IMG/VR virus record: IMGVR_UViG_3300030119_000984
Coordinates: 1 to 25,808 of that record
Length of the DNA stretch: 25,808 nucleotides
Direction: 5' to 3' (one strand)
Origin: a virus
Shown: piece after piece, positions 1 to 5,317 of the stretch
Position numbering within the stretch: the first letter of the stretch is position 1
Layout of the letters: each line of letters starts with the position of its first letter
Program-made: the position numbers and the translations under genes
The notes under the pieces: generated by a model
Database searches by the model: none
What the model saw: the letters and a program-made list of their open reading frames with translations, nothing else
What the model was told of the DNA's origin: nothing

Positions 1-588
1 ATGGCAAGACGCGGACGGCCTCGCAAATCAGGTAAGCGCACAGCAAGCGGGCGCCTCAAAGCCCAGCCTGTGACATTCGACAAGGGCACCGAGCGCACAC
101 AGGACAAGTTTAGCGTTTATGGCGCAGATGGGTCCGACGCTATCGGCAGGGCCTACGTCATGGGACTCCTGGGGGCAGACGGCAGCGGCCATCCGACGAG
201 CGAGGCGCTTGACCTGCGCAACCTCGCCCGCAAGATACACCGCGCCTACTGGCCCATGCTGGCGGTGGGGCGTGAAAAGTCCTGCCTTGGCCTCGACATC
301 AACGGGCAGGCGGTGAACGATAACCTGCTCGACCCCGAAGAGCGCGAATACAAGATCAGGCGCGAGAAACGGCTGACGGACACCCTGCGAGCGGTGGAGC
401 GCATGTCCCGCCAGCACCGCAAAGCATTCGATGACCTGTGCATTGAGATACACCCTGACAGCGGACCTGCATGGCTGGACGGACTTATCTGGGCCAAGAC
501 GCACAGCAAGCCGGTTGATCCTGCCCATAAGCAGGCGATGGCGCGGGCAATTGAGGCGCTGGAACAAATCGGGCCTAAATGGGGATAG
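1..588 (+). CDS. Hypothetical basic phage protein with AT-hook-like N-terminus
   Basis: I do not recognise this 195-residue protein. The first 20 residues are strongly basic and contain RRGRPRKSGKR, which resembles an AT-hook (GRP core flanked by Arg/Lys), so DNA contact is possible. The rest is a soluble, charged, probably helical domain with a basic stretch around residues 115-145 (EEREYKIRREKRL and following) and no membrane segment or Cys cluster. The window begins exactly at the ATG, so no ribosome binding site can be judged and the true start could lie further upstream. It lies before the non-coding RNA block and packaging genes, a position where some phages carry late regulators; that role is only a guess. 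Composition matches the neighbouring genes. Confidence 0.7.
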   Translation: MARRGRPRKSGKRTASGRLKAQPVTFDKGTERTQDKFSVYGADGSDAIGRAYVMGLLGADGSGHPTSEALDLRNLARKIHRAYWPMLAVGREKSCLGLDINGQAVNDNLLDPEEREYKIRREKRLTDTLRAVERMSRQHRKAFDDLCIEIHPDSGPAWLDGLIWAKTHSKPVDPAHKQAMARAIEALEQIGPKWG

Positions 589-614
589 AAACGCAAGCGA
601 ATGCAGAACAGGGG

Positions 615-643
615 TTGACCACCGCCTAAAAAGCTGCTATGCG
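615..643 (+). promoter_or_regulatory. Candidate sigma70-type promoter of the RNA block
   Basis: TTGACC (615-620), a 17-base spacer and TATGCG (638-643). TG two bases upstream of TATGCG gives an extended -10 (TGCTATGCG). Transcription would start near 650, ahead of the tRNA-like segments and the terminator at 908-940. The -35 hexamer and spacer length are the same as at 1903-1875 (minus) and 2633-2661. The -10 match is weak (3 of 6). Confidence 0.4.
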
Positions 644-682
644 CGTAAATGATATTCGGAATTGTGCCTATTGCCCGTTAGG

Positions 683-773
683 TGTGAGGCGCAACCGAAA
701 CGAGATTGCTGCGGCGGCGCGCCGTGGCTCCGATAAGCCAGAGGTCGGCGGTTCGAATCCGCCCCTCCCGACG
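683..773 (+). tRNA. tRNA-like segment with canonical T-arm, aberrant anticodon arm
   Basis: The T-arm is perfect: GGCGG (747-751), loop TTCGAAT, CCGCC (759-763). It is followed by CCTCCCG (764-770), which pairs with TGTGAGG (683-689) except for one mismatch, giving a 91-base class II-like layout. GCAA (691-694) and TTGC (706-709) can form a D-stem. Then TGCGG/CCGTG (710-714/722-726) can form a wobble-rich anticodon stem, and TGGCT/AGCCA (726-730/737-741, roughly) a long variable arm. The putative anticodon loop CGGCGCG lacks U33, the D-loop lacks the usual GG, and no CCA follows. It is either a degenerate tRNA, a tRNA 3' half fused to other sequence, or a tRNA mimic. The T-arm is certain; a functional tRNA is not. 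Confidence 0.4.
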
Positions 774-782
774 ATAGCCAAT

Positions 783-828
783 GCGGAGTTAGCTCGAACC
801 GGTGTAGGGCGACACAATGCTGCGGTGA
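783..828 (+). other. tRNA 5'-half-like segment
   Basis: GCGGAGT (acceptor-like, 783-789), TA, then D-stem GCTC (792-795) with an 11-base loop containing GG, and GGGC (807-810). The next bases can form only a partial anticodon stem (CAC/GTG with T then GCT in the loop). No T-arm or matching 3' acceptor follows before the next tRNA-like segment starts at 837. It is best read as a tRNA remnant or half; chance resemblance is possible. Confidence 0.25.
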
Positions 829-836
829 CAATAGGG

Positions 837-907
837 ATCAAGGTAGCTCAGCTGGATAGAGCGCTGGCACATTGCATTCGAGGTCGCTCCTGAACAGCGA
901 TTTCGTA
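837..907 (+). tRNA. tRNA-like segment with canonical D-arm, no TTC T-loop
   Basis: The D-arm is textbook: TA (844-845), GCTC (846-849), loop AGCTGGATA, GAGC (859-862). A perfect TCGCT/AGCGA stem (884-888/896-900) with a 7-base loop CCTGAAC sits where a T-arm should be, but the loop is not TTCRANY. The anticodon region (863-883) is two bases short and forms no good stem, and ATCAAGG (837-843) does not pair with the expected 3' acceptor. The length (71) is tRNA-like. It ends directly at terminator 908-940. It is likely a decayed tRNA or a tRNA-derived RNA; not accepted as functional. Confidence 0.35.
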
Positions 908-940
908 GGGGCTGAGGGTTGGCGCTCTCAGCCCCTTTCT
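908..940 (+). terminator. Rho-independent terminator of the tRNA-like block
   Basis: Perfect 9-bp stem GGGGCTGAG (908-916) and CTCAGCCCC (927-935), a 10-base loop, then TTTCT. It directly follows the last tRNA-like segment, so it closes a unit running from the candidate promoter at 615-643. Confidence 0.8.
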
Positions 941-943
941 ATT

Positions 944-1030
944 GGCCAGCGTCGCAACGACAAGGCCGGCCCGCACCTCGAAAAGCACCGATCACGGACC
1001 CTAGTGGGATAGCGTTGGTAGCGGGCAAAC
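944..1030 (+). repeat. Imperfect direct repeat, copy 1
   Basis: Copy 1 shares ordered blocks with 1229-1320: GGCCAGCGTC, CGACAAGGCC, CCCGCACCTC, GAAAAGCA and finally GTTGGTAGCGGGCAAA. The spacing between the last two blocks differs slightly between copies. It lies between two + strand terminators, so it may be part of a separate short transcript ending at 1097. Its function is unknown. Confidence 0.6.
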
Positions 1031-1060
1031 ATCCCCCCGGTAAGTTTCGACGAACCGGAA

Positions 1061-1097
1061 AAGGGGGCCAAGCTGCGGCTAGCCCTCTTATTTTTTT
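1061..1097 (+). terminator. Rho-independent terminator with seven T
   Basis: AAGGGGG (1061-1067) pairs with CCCTCTT (1083-1089). An internal loop follows, then AGC/GCT closing a TGCG loop (1071-1080). After the stem come A and seven T (1091-1097). A smaller inverted repeat CCGGT/ACCGG (1037-1041/1054-1058) lies just upstream. No gene on the + strand precedes it after the terminator at 940, which implies a short non-coding transcript between the two. Confidence 0.7.
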
Positions 1098-1228
1098 GTC
1101 CAACGCTTGCGGCGCTCGCCCTGCCTCATATGGCCGGAGTAGCGACCGGCCCGCAGCATGCCAACATCCGCCCCGTGGAGTAGGCCCACCGACGAACTGG
1201 TGATGCCGAAACGCGGGGCTTTTGCTCA
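1098..1228. other. Gene-free stretch with an inverted repeat
   Basis: I see no credible gene here on either strand. It holds a perfect 6-bp inverted repeat GGCCGG/CCGGCC (1132-1137/1146-1151) with an 8-base loop, flanked by ATG..CAT, which could be a hairpin or a protein-binding site. The minus-strand operon that ends at 1321 would be transcribed into this stretch; no strong terminator is visible for it. Confidence 0.35.
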
Positions 1229-1320
1229 GGCCAGCGTCCATTGCGACAAGGCCCGTCCCGCACCTCCGAAAGCATAGCAAGCCGATGAGCATTATCTGGC
1301 AGGGTTGGTTGCGGGCAAAA
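1229..1320 (+). repeat. Imperfect direct repeat, copy 2
   Basis: Second copy of the repeat at 944-1030, with the same block order (GGCCAGCGTC, GCGACAAGGCC, CCCGCACCTC, GAAAGCA, GTTGGTTGCGGGCAAA). It ends exactly at the stop codon of the minus-strand gene at 1321, so the repeat is also the 3' flank of that operon. Unlike copy 1 it is not followed by a T-run terminator on the + strand. Confidence 0.6.
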
Positions 1321-1467
1321 TTAAGAGCGATGCTTGCGAACGCGGGCAAGGGTAAGGAGCCGCTTGCGTTCGGCCTTTAGGGGCTTGGCTTTCGCTTCCA
1401 ATTCGGCAAGCGCCGCCTCGATCCTGTCAAGGTGGCGGTGCTCGTCGGGGGTTAGGTGGTCAGTCAC
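1321..1467 (-). CDS. Small coiled-coil-like hypothetical protein
   Basis: A 48-residue protein reading VTDHLTPDEHRHLDRIEAAL at its N-terminus, followed by a Lys/Arg/Glu-rich amphipathic helix with regular Leu/Ala spacing and a basic C-terminus ending ARVRKHRS. It is probably one long helix that dimerises. It starts at GTG, and its first bases overlap the end of the preceding gene by 8 bases, so translation is likely coupled. It is the last gene of the three-gene minus-strand operon. I do not recognise the family. The overlap pattern is the main support, because an ORF this short could occur by chance. Confidence 0.55.
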   Translation of the reverse strand: MTDHLTPDEHRHLDRIEAALAELEAKAKPLKAERKRLLTLARVRKHRS

Positions 1468-1618
1468 TGGCTTCGTGCCTCAGTCTGTTGATTTCGAGCC
1501 AAAGCACCCACGCCATATCTTTCTTGCCGCGATGGTATTCAGATTTGGCGGCGAACGTGTCGGTCATATTCGCGTAAGCCAAGTTCCAAAGGCGGTCTAG
1601 GGCGCTTGCCTCGTCCAT
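1460..1618 (-). CDS. Small hypothetical phage protein
   Basis: A 52-residue protein starting MDEASALDRLWNLAYANM and ending EINRLRHEASD. It appears soluble and helical, with several Trp residues and no Cys pairs or membrane segment. The start ATG overlaps the stop of the upstream gene (TGATG), and the stop overlaps the GTG start of the next gene, which is typical of a tightly coupled operon. I do not recognise a family. It probably belongs to the class of small accessory proteins carried by siphoviruses between early and late modules. Confidence 0.6.
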   Translation of the reverse strand: MDEASALDRLWNLAYANMTDTFAAKSEYHRGKKDMAWVLWLEINRLRHEASD

Positions 1619-1848
1619 CAGGCCACCTCGCTTTCAAGGAGGTGGCATCCGATGGCGCTGGCGGCGTTGTTGCTGAAGCTGGTCACGTGCTTCTGTTTAC
1701 CGTTCTCGGTGAGGACAATCAGGCGGGTGCCCCAGCGGTTGGTTTCGTGGCCAACGACCCAGCCACATTCGCCGCCGTACATGCAGCCATATTCGAAGCG
1801 GACCTTGGCGTTGAGGAAGTCGGCGGCGTTCTGTTCGGTGATTTGCAT
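1618..1848 (-). CDS. Hypothetical protein, first gene of minus-strand operon
   Basis: A 76-residue soluble protein, MQITEQNAADFLNAKVRFEY at the N-terminus, then two Cys (CMYGGEC) and a Trp/Gly-rich central stretch with an alternating strand-like pattern (WVVGHETNRWGTRLIVLTEN). It could be a small beta-barrel or SH3-like fold. AAGGA lies 8 bases before the ATG, a good ribosome binding site. It is transcribed leftward, opposite to the structural genes, from the promoter/operator at 1875-1903. The family is unknown. Translation of the opposite strand gives longer frames, but these lack binding sites and are shadows. Confidence 0.7.
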   Translation of the reverse strand: MQITEQNAADFLNAKVRFEYGCMYGGECGWVVGHETNRWGTRLIVLTENGKQKHVTSFSNNAASAIGCHLLESEVA

Positions 1849-1874
1849 TGTGTCGTTCCTTGTCTTGATGACCC

Positions 1875-1903
1875 CTTGTAACGCGGTGCGGCGTTACGGT
1901 CAA
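1875..1903 (-). promoter_or_regulatory. Promoter overlain by a palindromic operator
   Basis: On the minus strand TTGACC (1903-1898), a 17-base spacer and TACAAG (1880-1875) form a sigma70-like promoter for the three-gene operon. The perfect inverted repeat GTAACGC-6-GCGTTAC (1878-1897) fills the spacer and runs into the -10, so a dimeric repressor bound there would block the promoter. The rightward gene at 1946 starts about 50 bases away, so the site could also act on it. The regulator is not identifiable here. Confidence 0.55.
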
Positions 1904-1945
1904 GCGTAAAAGTGCAGACAGGGCAAATTATTTTCGGGGGACAGG

Positions 1946-2155
1946 ATGAACGATCTAACGATCCCCCACCATGACGCAGAGGCGGTTCGCCTGACATGCC
2001 TGGAGGCAGCCACGGCGCTAAACTGCATGAGGGAAGATCCGAAGGACGCGGCCGGTGTGGTGGACGACGCCACGCTGTTTGAGTTCTACGTAAGCAACGG
2101 GCAGTCTGTAGCGGTGTATTGCGGCAACGGGCTTGAGCGGGTCATCCGTGGCTAA
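1946..2155 (+). CDS. Hypothetical phage protein
   Basis: A 69-residue protein starting MNDLTIPHHDAEAVRLTCLE. It has an N-terminal helix-rich half and a C-terminal strand-like half (ATLFEFYVSNGQSVAVYCGN) with two Cys overall. A GGGGGACAGG purine stretch just before the ATG is an acceptable ribosome binding site. It is divergent from the minus-strand operon and followed, with a short overlap, by the gene at 2148. I do not recognise the family. No clear -10 of its own is visible; an A/T-rich stretch around 1926-1934 is the best candidate. Confidence 0.6.
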   Translation: MNDLTIPHHDAEAVRLTCLEAATALNCMREDPKDAAGVVDDATLFEFYVSNGQSVAVYCGNGLERVIRG

Positions 2156-2279
2156 GCCGCGCAACCCCCACGCAACGGCACTGATACACCACAGGCCCCA
2201 GGTAATGGACAAACACCGCAAGCGCAGCCGATCGCAGCGCAGGCGGGATGCGATAGAGCGGGAGCAGCGCGGTGACTAA
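2148..2279 (+). CDS. Very basic 43-residue protein
   Basis: The ORF starts at GTG (2148), overlaps the end of the upstream gene by 8 bases and ends inside the start of the HNH gene (GTGACTAA). The product begins VAKPRNPHATALIHHRPQ and continues with a dense Arg/Lys/His run (MDKHRKRSRSQRRRDAIER), so it would bind nucleic acid if made. No strong ribosome binding site is visible; expression by coupling is plausible. Being wedged with overlaps on both sides supports it as a gene. The alternative is a chance open frame between two genes. Confidence 0.45.
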   Translation: MAKPRNPHATALIHHRPQVMDKHRKRSRSQRRRDAIEREQRGD

Positions 2280-2544
2280 GCGCACACGCGGTCGCAAGTG
2301 GATGGCCATAAGGGACCAAGCCCTAGCCAAGACGCAATACCGATGCGCTGAGTGTCTCCGCAACGATAGGCTGAGCATAGCCGATCAGGTCGATCACATC
2401 GTCCCGCTGTATAAGGGCGGAACGGATGACTTGGGCAACCTCGAGGGACTGTGCCTGACCTGCCATGGGCGCAAGACGGCGAAGGACATGGGCTACAGGG
2501 CGAAGACAACCTTCGGGGCAGACGGGTGGCCCACCGGGGGGTGA
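2272..2544 (+). CDS. HNH endonuclease (short, packaging-associated type)
   Basis: A 90-residue HNH nuclease. A zinc-binding CAEC (residues 25-28) pairs with CLTCHG (61-66). The beta-beta-alpha metal core contains VDHIVPLYKGG (DH at 41-42), then NLEGLCLTCHGRKT with Asn56 and His65. Start is GTG, overlapping the previous ORF. Small HNH proteins beside terminase genes are common in HK97-like phages; HK97 gp74 is needed together with terminase for cos cleavage (established for that family). Position here fits that role, but a homing-type or other nuclease role cannot be excluded. A second HNH gene follows at 2723. Confidence 0.85.
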   Translation: MTKRTRGRKWMAIRDQALAKTQYRCAECLRNDRLSIADQVDHIVPLYKGGTDDLGNLEGLCLTCHGRKTAKDMGYRAKTTFGADGWPTGG

Positions 2545-2632
2545 GGGAAACTCTAGGGACTGAGAGCGCGGAAACCGCCGCCAAACTTCACTTTTATTGC
2601 TATTACAGTTCCCGCCCGCGCGCGCGAGGGAG

Positions 2633-2661
2633 TTGACCTGCGCGGAGCGGGATGGTTTAGT
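2633..2661 (+). promoter_or_regulatory. Candidate promoter upstream of the packaging operon
   Basis: TTGACC (2633-2638), 17 bases, TTTAGT (2656-2661, 4 of 6 to consensus). It lies downstream of the first HNH gene and would drive the second HNH gene, terminase and head genes. A (CG)-alternating tract (about 2614-2625) lies just upstream. Confidence 0.45.
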
Positions 2662-2665
2662 GTTC

Positions 2666-2700
2666 GAGCCGATGAGGGGTTGCAGCCCCGTCACCGGCTC
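2666..2700. repeat. Strong inverted repeat before the second HNH gene
   Basis: GAGCCG (2666-2671) pairs with CGGCTC (2695-2700), and inside it TGA-GGGG pairs with CCCC-g-TCA (2673-2679/2686-2693) around a TTGCAG loop. It starts at the predicted transcription start and lies between two HNH nuclease genes next to terminase. Possible roles: operator, structured leader, or part of a DNA end/cos-type recognition site. Confidence 0.5.
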
Positions 2701-2722
2701 TAACCAGCGATGAGGTGACATC

Positions 2723-3385
2723 GTGGCTGACACGCCCACTAACGAAGACTCTACGTGCATACAATGCCAGGCTTGCATTCCTGCCACGGGGAAACGCGGG
2801 CCAGCCCGCGTGTTTTGCGCAGAGTGCAAGCATGCGCGCAACAGGGAGAGTACCCGCCTCCACTTCGCTAAACAAAGGTTGGCGCAGGGTAAGGTGAAGC
2901 GGCGCGAGGGTATGGCTGACCACCACACCATTTTGCTTGACGCGATCAAAAGGTATGTAGTCAACCCCAAGCGCCAGTGCATTGATTGCGGCAAGGCAAT
3001 GGGCAGAACCGTGCCCTTTGGTGATCGCTGCGATGAATGCGGTTCGAGCCGAAACGAAGCCATATTGAGGCAGTGCCGAAGCGCCCGAAAGGTGAAGGTG
3101 CGCGATGGTCAGTTCGACCCATTTGAGGTGTTCACTACAGCCAAATGGAAATGCCATTACTGCGGGGTGCCCACCCCAAGAGAGCATAGAGGGGGCGTTA
3201 AGCCTACGGCTCCAGAGATCGACCACCTTTTGCCCATTTCGCGCGGGGGTTCGCACAACCGCCAGAACGTCGTTTGCGCCTGTCGAAAATGCAACAGTGA
3301 CAAGCGGTGCAAGACCCCTGAGGAATTTGAGGTTTGGCGCTCCGCGCGGAGGTTACAACATGCCACGCAAGCAAAGGGTCGATAG
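2723..3385 (+). CDS. Zinc-ribbon HNH endonuclease
   Basis: A 220-residue protein with three Cys clusters. The first two look like zinc ribbons: Cys12/15 with Cys32/35, and Cys86/89 with Cys103/106. The C-terminal part is an HNH core: CHYC (144-147), EIDHLLPISRGGSHNRQNVV (166-185, DH at 167-168), then CACRKCN (185-191). A GTG start with GAGG 7 bases upstream is preferred. The 3' end overlaps terminase small subunit by 26 bases. HNH nucleases are metal-dependent DNA nickases or cutters; beside terminase they often assist genome end formation, but the extra ribbons could indicate a selfish site-specific nuclease instead. Confidence 0.8.
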   Translation: MADTPTNEDSTCIQCQACIPATGKRGPARVFCAECKHARNRESTRLHFAKQRLAQGKVKRREGMADHHTILLDAIKRYVVNPKRQCIDCGKAMGRTVPFGDRCDECGSSRNEAILRQCRSARKVKVRDGQFDPFEVFTTAKWKCHYCGVPTPREHRGGVKPTAPEIDHLLPISRGGSHNRQNVVCACRKCNSDKRCKTPEEFEVWRSARRLQHATQAKGR

Positions 3386-3815
3386 CAACACGGCAGCGGT
3401 AAAGATCATGCAGGCTGCGGCGTCTGAATTGATGCCCCCTGCCCACGTTCCATTGGCTGATACTGACCTCCCCTTCTGGCACAACATCATTGCCGAGAAG
3501 GCGAAGGCGGAATGGACCGCGCACGACCTGGAGATTGCGGCGCTACTGGCTCGGGCAATGGCCTCGCTTGAGGGCGAGGAAACTAAGCTGCGGTCGGAAG
3601 ACACGGTAATGTCGAACGCTGGTGGGACGCCGATGCAGAACCCGCGCCTTCGGGTTGTCGCGGACCTGCACGCTCGGGCAATCAAATACCGGCAGACGCT
3701 CGGCATCCACAACCGAGGCAAGAACGGCGAAAAGCGGGACACCGACAAGCGGAGCGCTATGGCAAAGGGCATCGAGGCTGAGCTTGGCGACGATCTCTTG
3801 GCGAGGCCGCATTGA
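3360..3815 (+). CDS. terS: Terminase small subunit (P27-like)
   Basis: The small terminase recognises phage DNA and regulates the large subunit. I chose ATG 3360 because GAGG lies 8 bases upstream; the product is 151 residues, usual for the P27 family. After a basic N-terminus it has LPFWHNIIAEKAKAEWTAHD, a long helix region (LEIAALLARAMASLEGEE) and the family-like NPRLRVVADLHARAIKYRQ before a basic tail. It overlaps the HNH gene upstream, and its stop overlaps the TTG start of the large subunit (TTGA), so the two are translationally coupled. A longer in-frame extension upstream exists but runs through the HNH gene. Confidence 0.85.
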   Translation: MPRKQRVDSNTAAVKIMQAAASELMPPAHVPLADTDLPFWHNIIAEKAKAEWTAHDLEIAALLARAMASLEGEETKLRSEDTVMSNAGGTPMQNPRLRVVADLHARAIKYRQTLGIHNRGKNGEKRDTDKRSAMAKGIEAELGDDLLARPH

Positions 3816-5317
3816 CGCGCGGCGAACGGGTAATCGCCTTCATCGAGCGGTATTGCAAGGTGCCCGAGGGCGCGCAGGTTGGGCAGCCGATCAAGCTGGC
3901 CGATTTCCAACGGCGCTTCATTCTGGAGGTTTACGACAACCCGCACGGGACGCGGCGCGGGTATCTGTCGATTGGGCGCAAGAACGGTAAGACCGCGATT
4001 ATCGCCTGCATTCTGTTGGCCAATCTGGTCGGGCCAGAGGCGCAGCTAAACGGGCAGCTCGTGTCGGGGGCGCTGTCCCGCGATCAGGCGGCGCTAGTTT
4101 TCAATCTTGCGGCCAAGATGGTTCAGCTCTCGCCCGAGCTGTCGAAGATCATTCGGATCGTGCCGAGTGGCAAGCGGTTGCTCGGACTGCCGATGAATAC
4201 GGAATACAAGGCCCTCGCGGCGGAAGGAAAAACCGCGCACGGCCTGTCGCCCTTCTTGGCCATCCTCGACGAAATGGGGCAGGTCAAAGGCCCGCAAAGC
4301 GACTTCGTTGACGCGATCACAACTTCACAGGGCGCGCACGAAGCGCCGCTGTTGCTGGCAATCTCAACGCAAGCCCCGACCGATGCGGACTTGTTCAGTA
4401 TTTGGCTCGATGACGCGGAGCGCAGCGACGATCCTTCGATTGTCAGCCACGTTTACACCGCGCCAGAGGATTGCGAGCTTGAAGATCCAAAGGCTTGGGC
4501 GGCGGCTAATCCGGCACTTGGACTGTTCCGCAGCGAGAAGGATGTCGCGGAGCAAGCGGCACAGGCAAAGCGGATGCCTACGAATGAGGCGACGTTCCGC
4601 GTTCTGACGCTTAACCAGCGCGTCAACATGGTGGCGGCCTTCGTGTCGCCTTCGGTGTGGAGGGCCGGGAACGGCAAGCCAGATGCGCTCGATGGGGTCT
4701 GTTACGGCGGGTTGGACTTGTCGGCAACGACCGACTTGACCGCTTTCGTTCTGACCTGCCGCAAGGATGATGTTGTTTCGGTGCATCCGTTCTTCTGGAT
4801 GCCTGCCGATAACGTGCAAGAGGCGGCACGGCGCGACCGCGCGCCCTATGACATGTGGGTCAAGCAGGGCTTGCTACGGACAACCCCCGGCAAGGTGATC
4901 GACTACGACTTCGTTGCGAGGGACATTGGCGAGATTACGGCGGGGCTGGATGTCGGCAAGGTCGGTTTCGACCGCTGGCGAATGGACCGAATGCAAGGCG
5001 CGCTGGAGCGGCAGGGGGTTTCCTTGCCGTTGGAGCCGTTCGGTCAAGGTTATGTGAGCATGTCGCCCGCGCTTGACGCGCTGGAGGCTGATCTACTCGC
5101 GGAGAAGGTTAGACACGGCGGGCATCCTGTCCTTGCTATGTGCGCGGCCAATGCGGTCGCCCTGCCCGATCCTGCGGGCAATCGTAAATTGGACAAGAGC
5201 AAAGCGACGGGCCGCATCGACGGGATGGTGGCGCTGGCGATGGCGGAAGGGGTTGAGGCTATGGCGACAGACTCCGAAGTCTCGGTCGATGATTGGCTCG
5301 CGGGGCTGGCTGCATGA
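3812..5317 (+). CDS. terL: Terminase large subunit
   Basis: ATP-driven DNA packaging motor and nuclease, 501 residues, typical for HK97-like TerL. The ATPase domain shows a Walker A-like GRKNGKT (55-61) and Walker B LAILDEMG (149-156, D153/E154). The C-terminal RNase H-like nuclease domain shows GLDLSATTDLT (D302), FDRWRMDR (D387) and a final GRIDGMVALAMA (D470), matching the acidic triad pattern of the family. Start is TTG overlapping the terS stop. The stop overlaps the portal ATG (ATGA). No frameshift, intein or missing motif is seen. Confidence 0.95.
   Translation: MTRGERVIAFIERYCKVPEGAQVGQPIKLADFQRRFILEVYDNPHGTRRGYLSIGRKNGKTAIIACILLANLVGPEAQLNGQLVSGALSRDQAALVFNLAAKMVQLSPELSKIIRIVPSGKRLLGLPMNTEYKALAAEGKTAHGLSPFLAILDEMGQVKGPQSDFVDAITTSQGAHEAPLLLAISTQAPTDADLFSIWLDDAERSDDPSIVSHVYTAPEDCELEDPKAWAAANPALGLFRSEKDVAEQAAQAKRMPTNEATFRVLTLNQRVNMVAAFVSPSVWRAGNGKPDALDGVCYGGLDLSATTDLTAFVLTCRKDDVVSVHPFFWMPADNVQEAARRDRAPYDMWVKQGLLRTTPGKVIDYDFVARDIGEITAGLDVGKVGFDRWRMDRMQGALERQGVSLPLEPFGQGYVSMSPALDALEADLLAEKVRHGGHPVLAMCAANAVALPDPAGNRKLDKSKATGRIDGMVALAMAEGVEAMATDSEVSVDDWLAGLAA

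Noticed and set aside
683-773. Phage attachment site formed by a tRNA 3' end
   Set aside because: The perfect T-arm fits an att core, but no integrase is present in the window and the segment lies inside an apparent transcription unit; cannot be supported without the rest of the genome.
639-893. 84-residue + strand ORF across the tRNA-like block
   Set aside because: Its peptide contains VGGSNPPLP and VAQLDRA, the well-known false translations of tRNA T-arms and D-arms; no ribosome binding site.
919-1349. Overlapping ORFs of 94 (+) and 136 (-) residues in the gene-free block
   Set aside because: No ribosome binding sites, low-complexity Pro/Arg/Ala composition, and both run through terminators or repeats.
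1334-1909. Longer + strand ORFs opposite the minus-strand operon
   Set aside because: They lack ribosome binding sites; the minus-strand frames have coupled starts, a good AAGGA site and a promoter.
2611-2628. CG-alternating tract as a CRISPR or tandem repeat
   Set aside because: Too short and without repeat-spacer structure; simple GC alternation only.
2323-3256. 246- and 199-residue minus-strand ORFs opposite the HNH genes
   Set aside because: Shadows of the two HNH genes, whose Cys/His motifs on the + strand are unmistakable.
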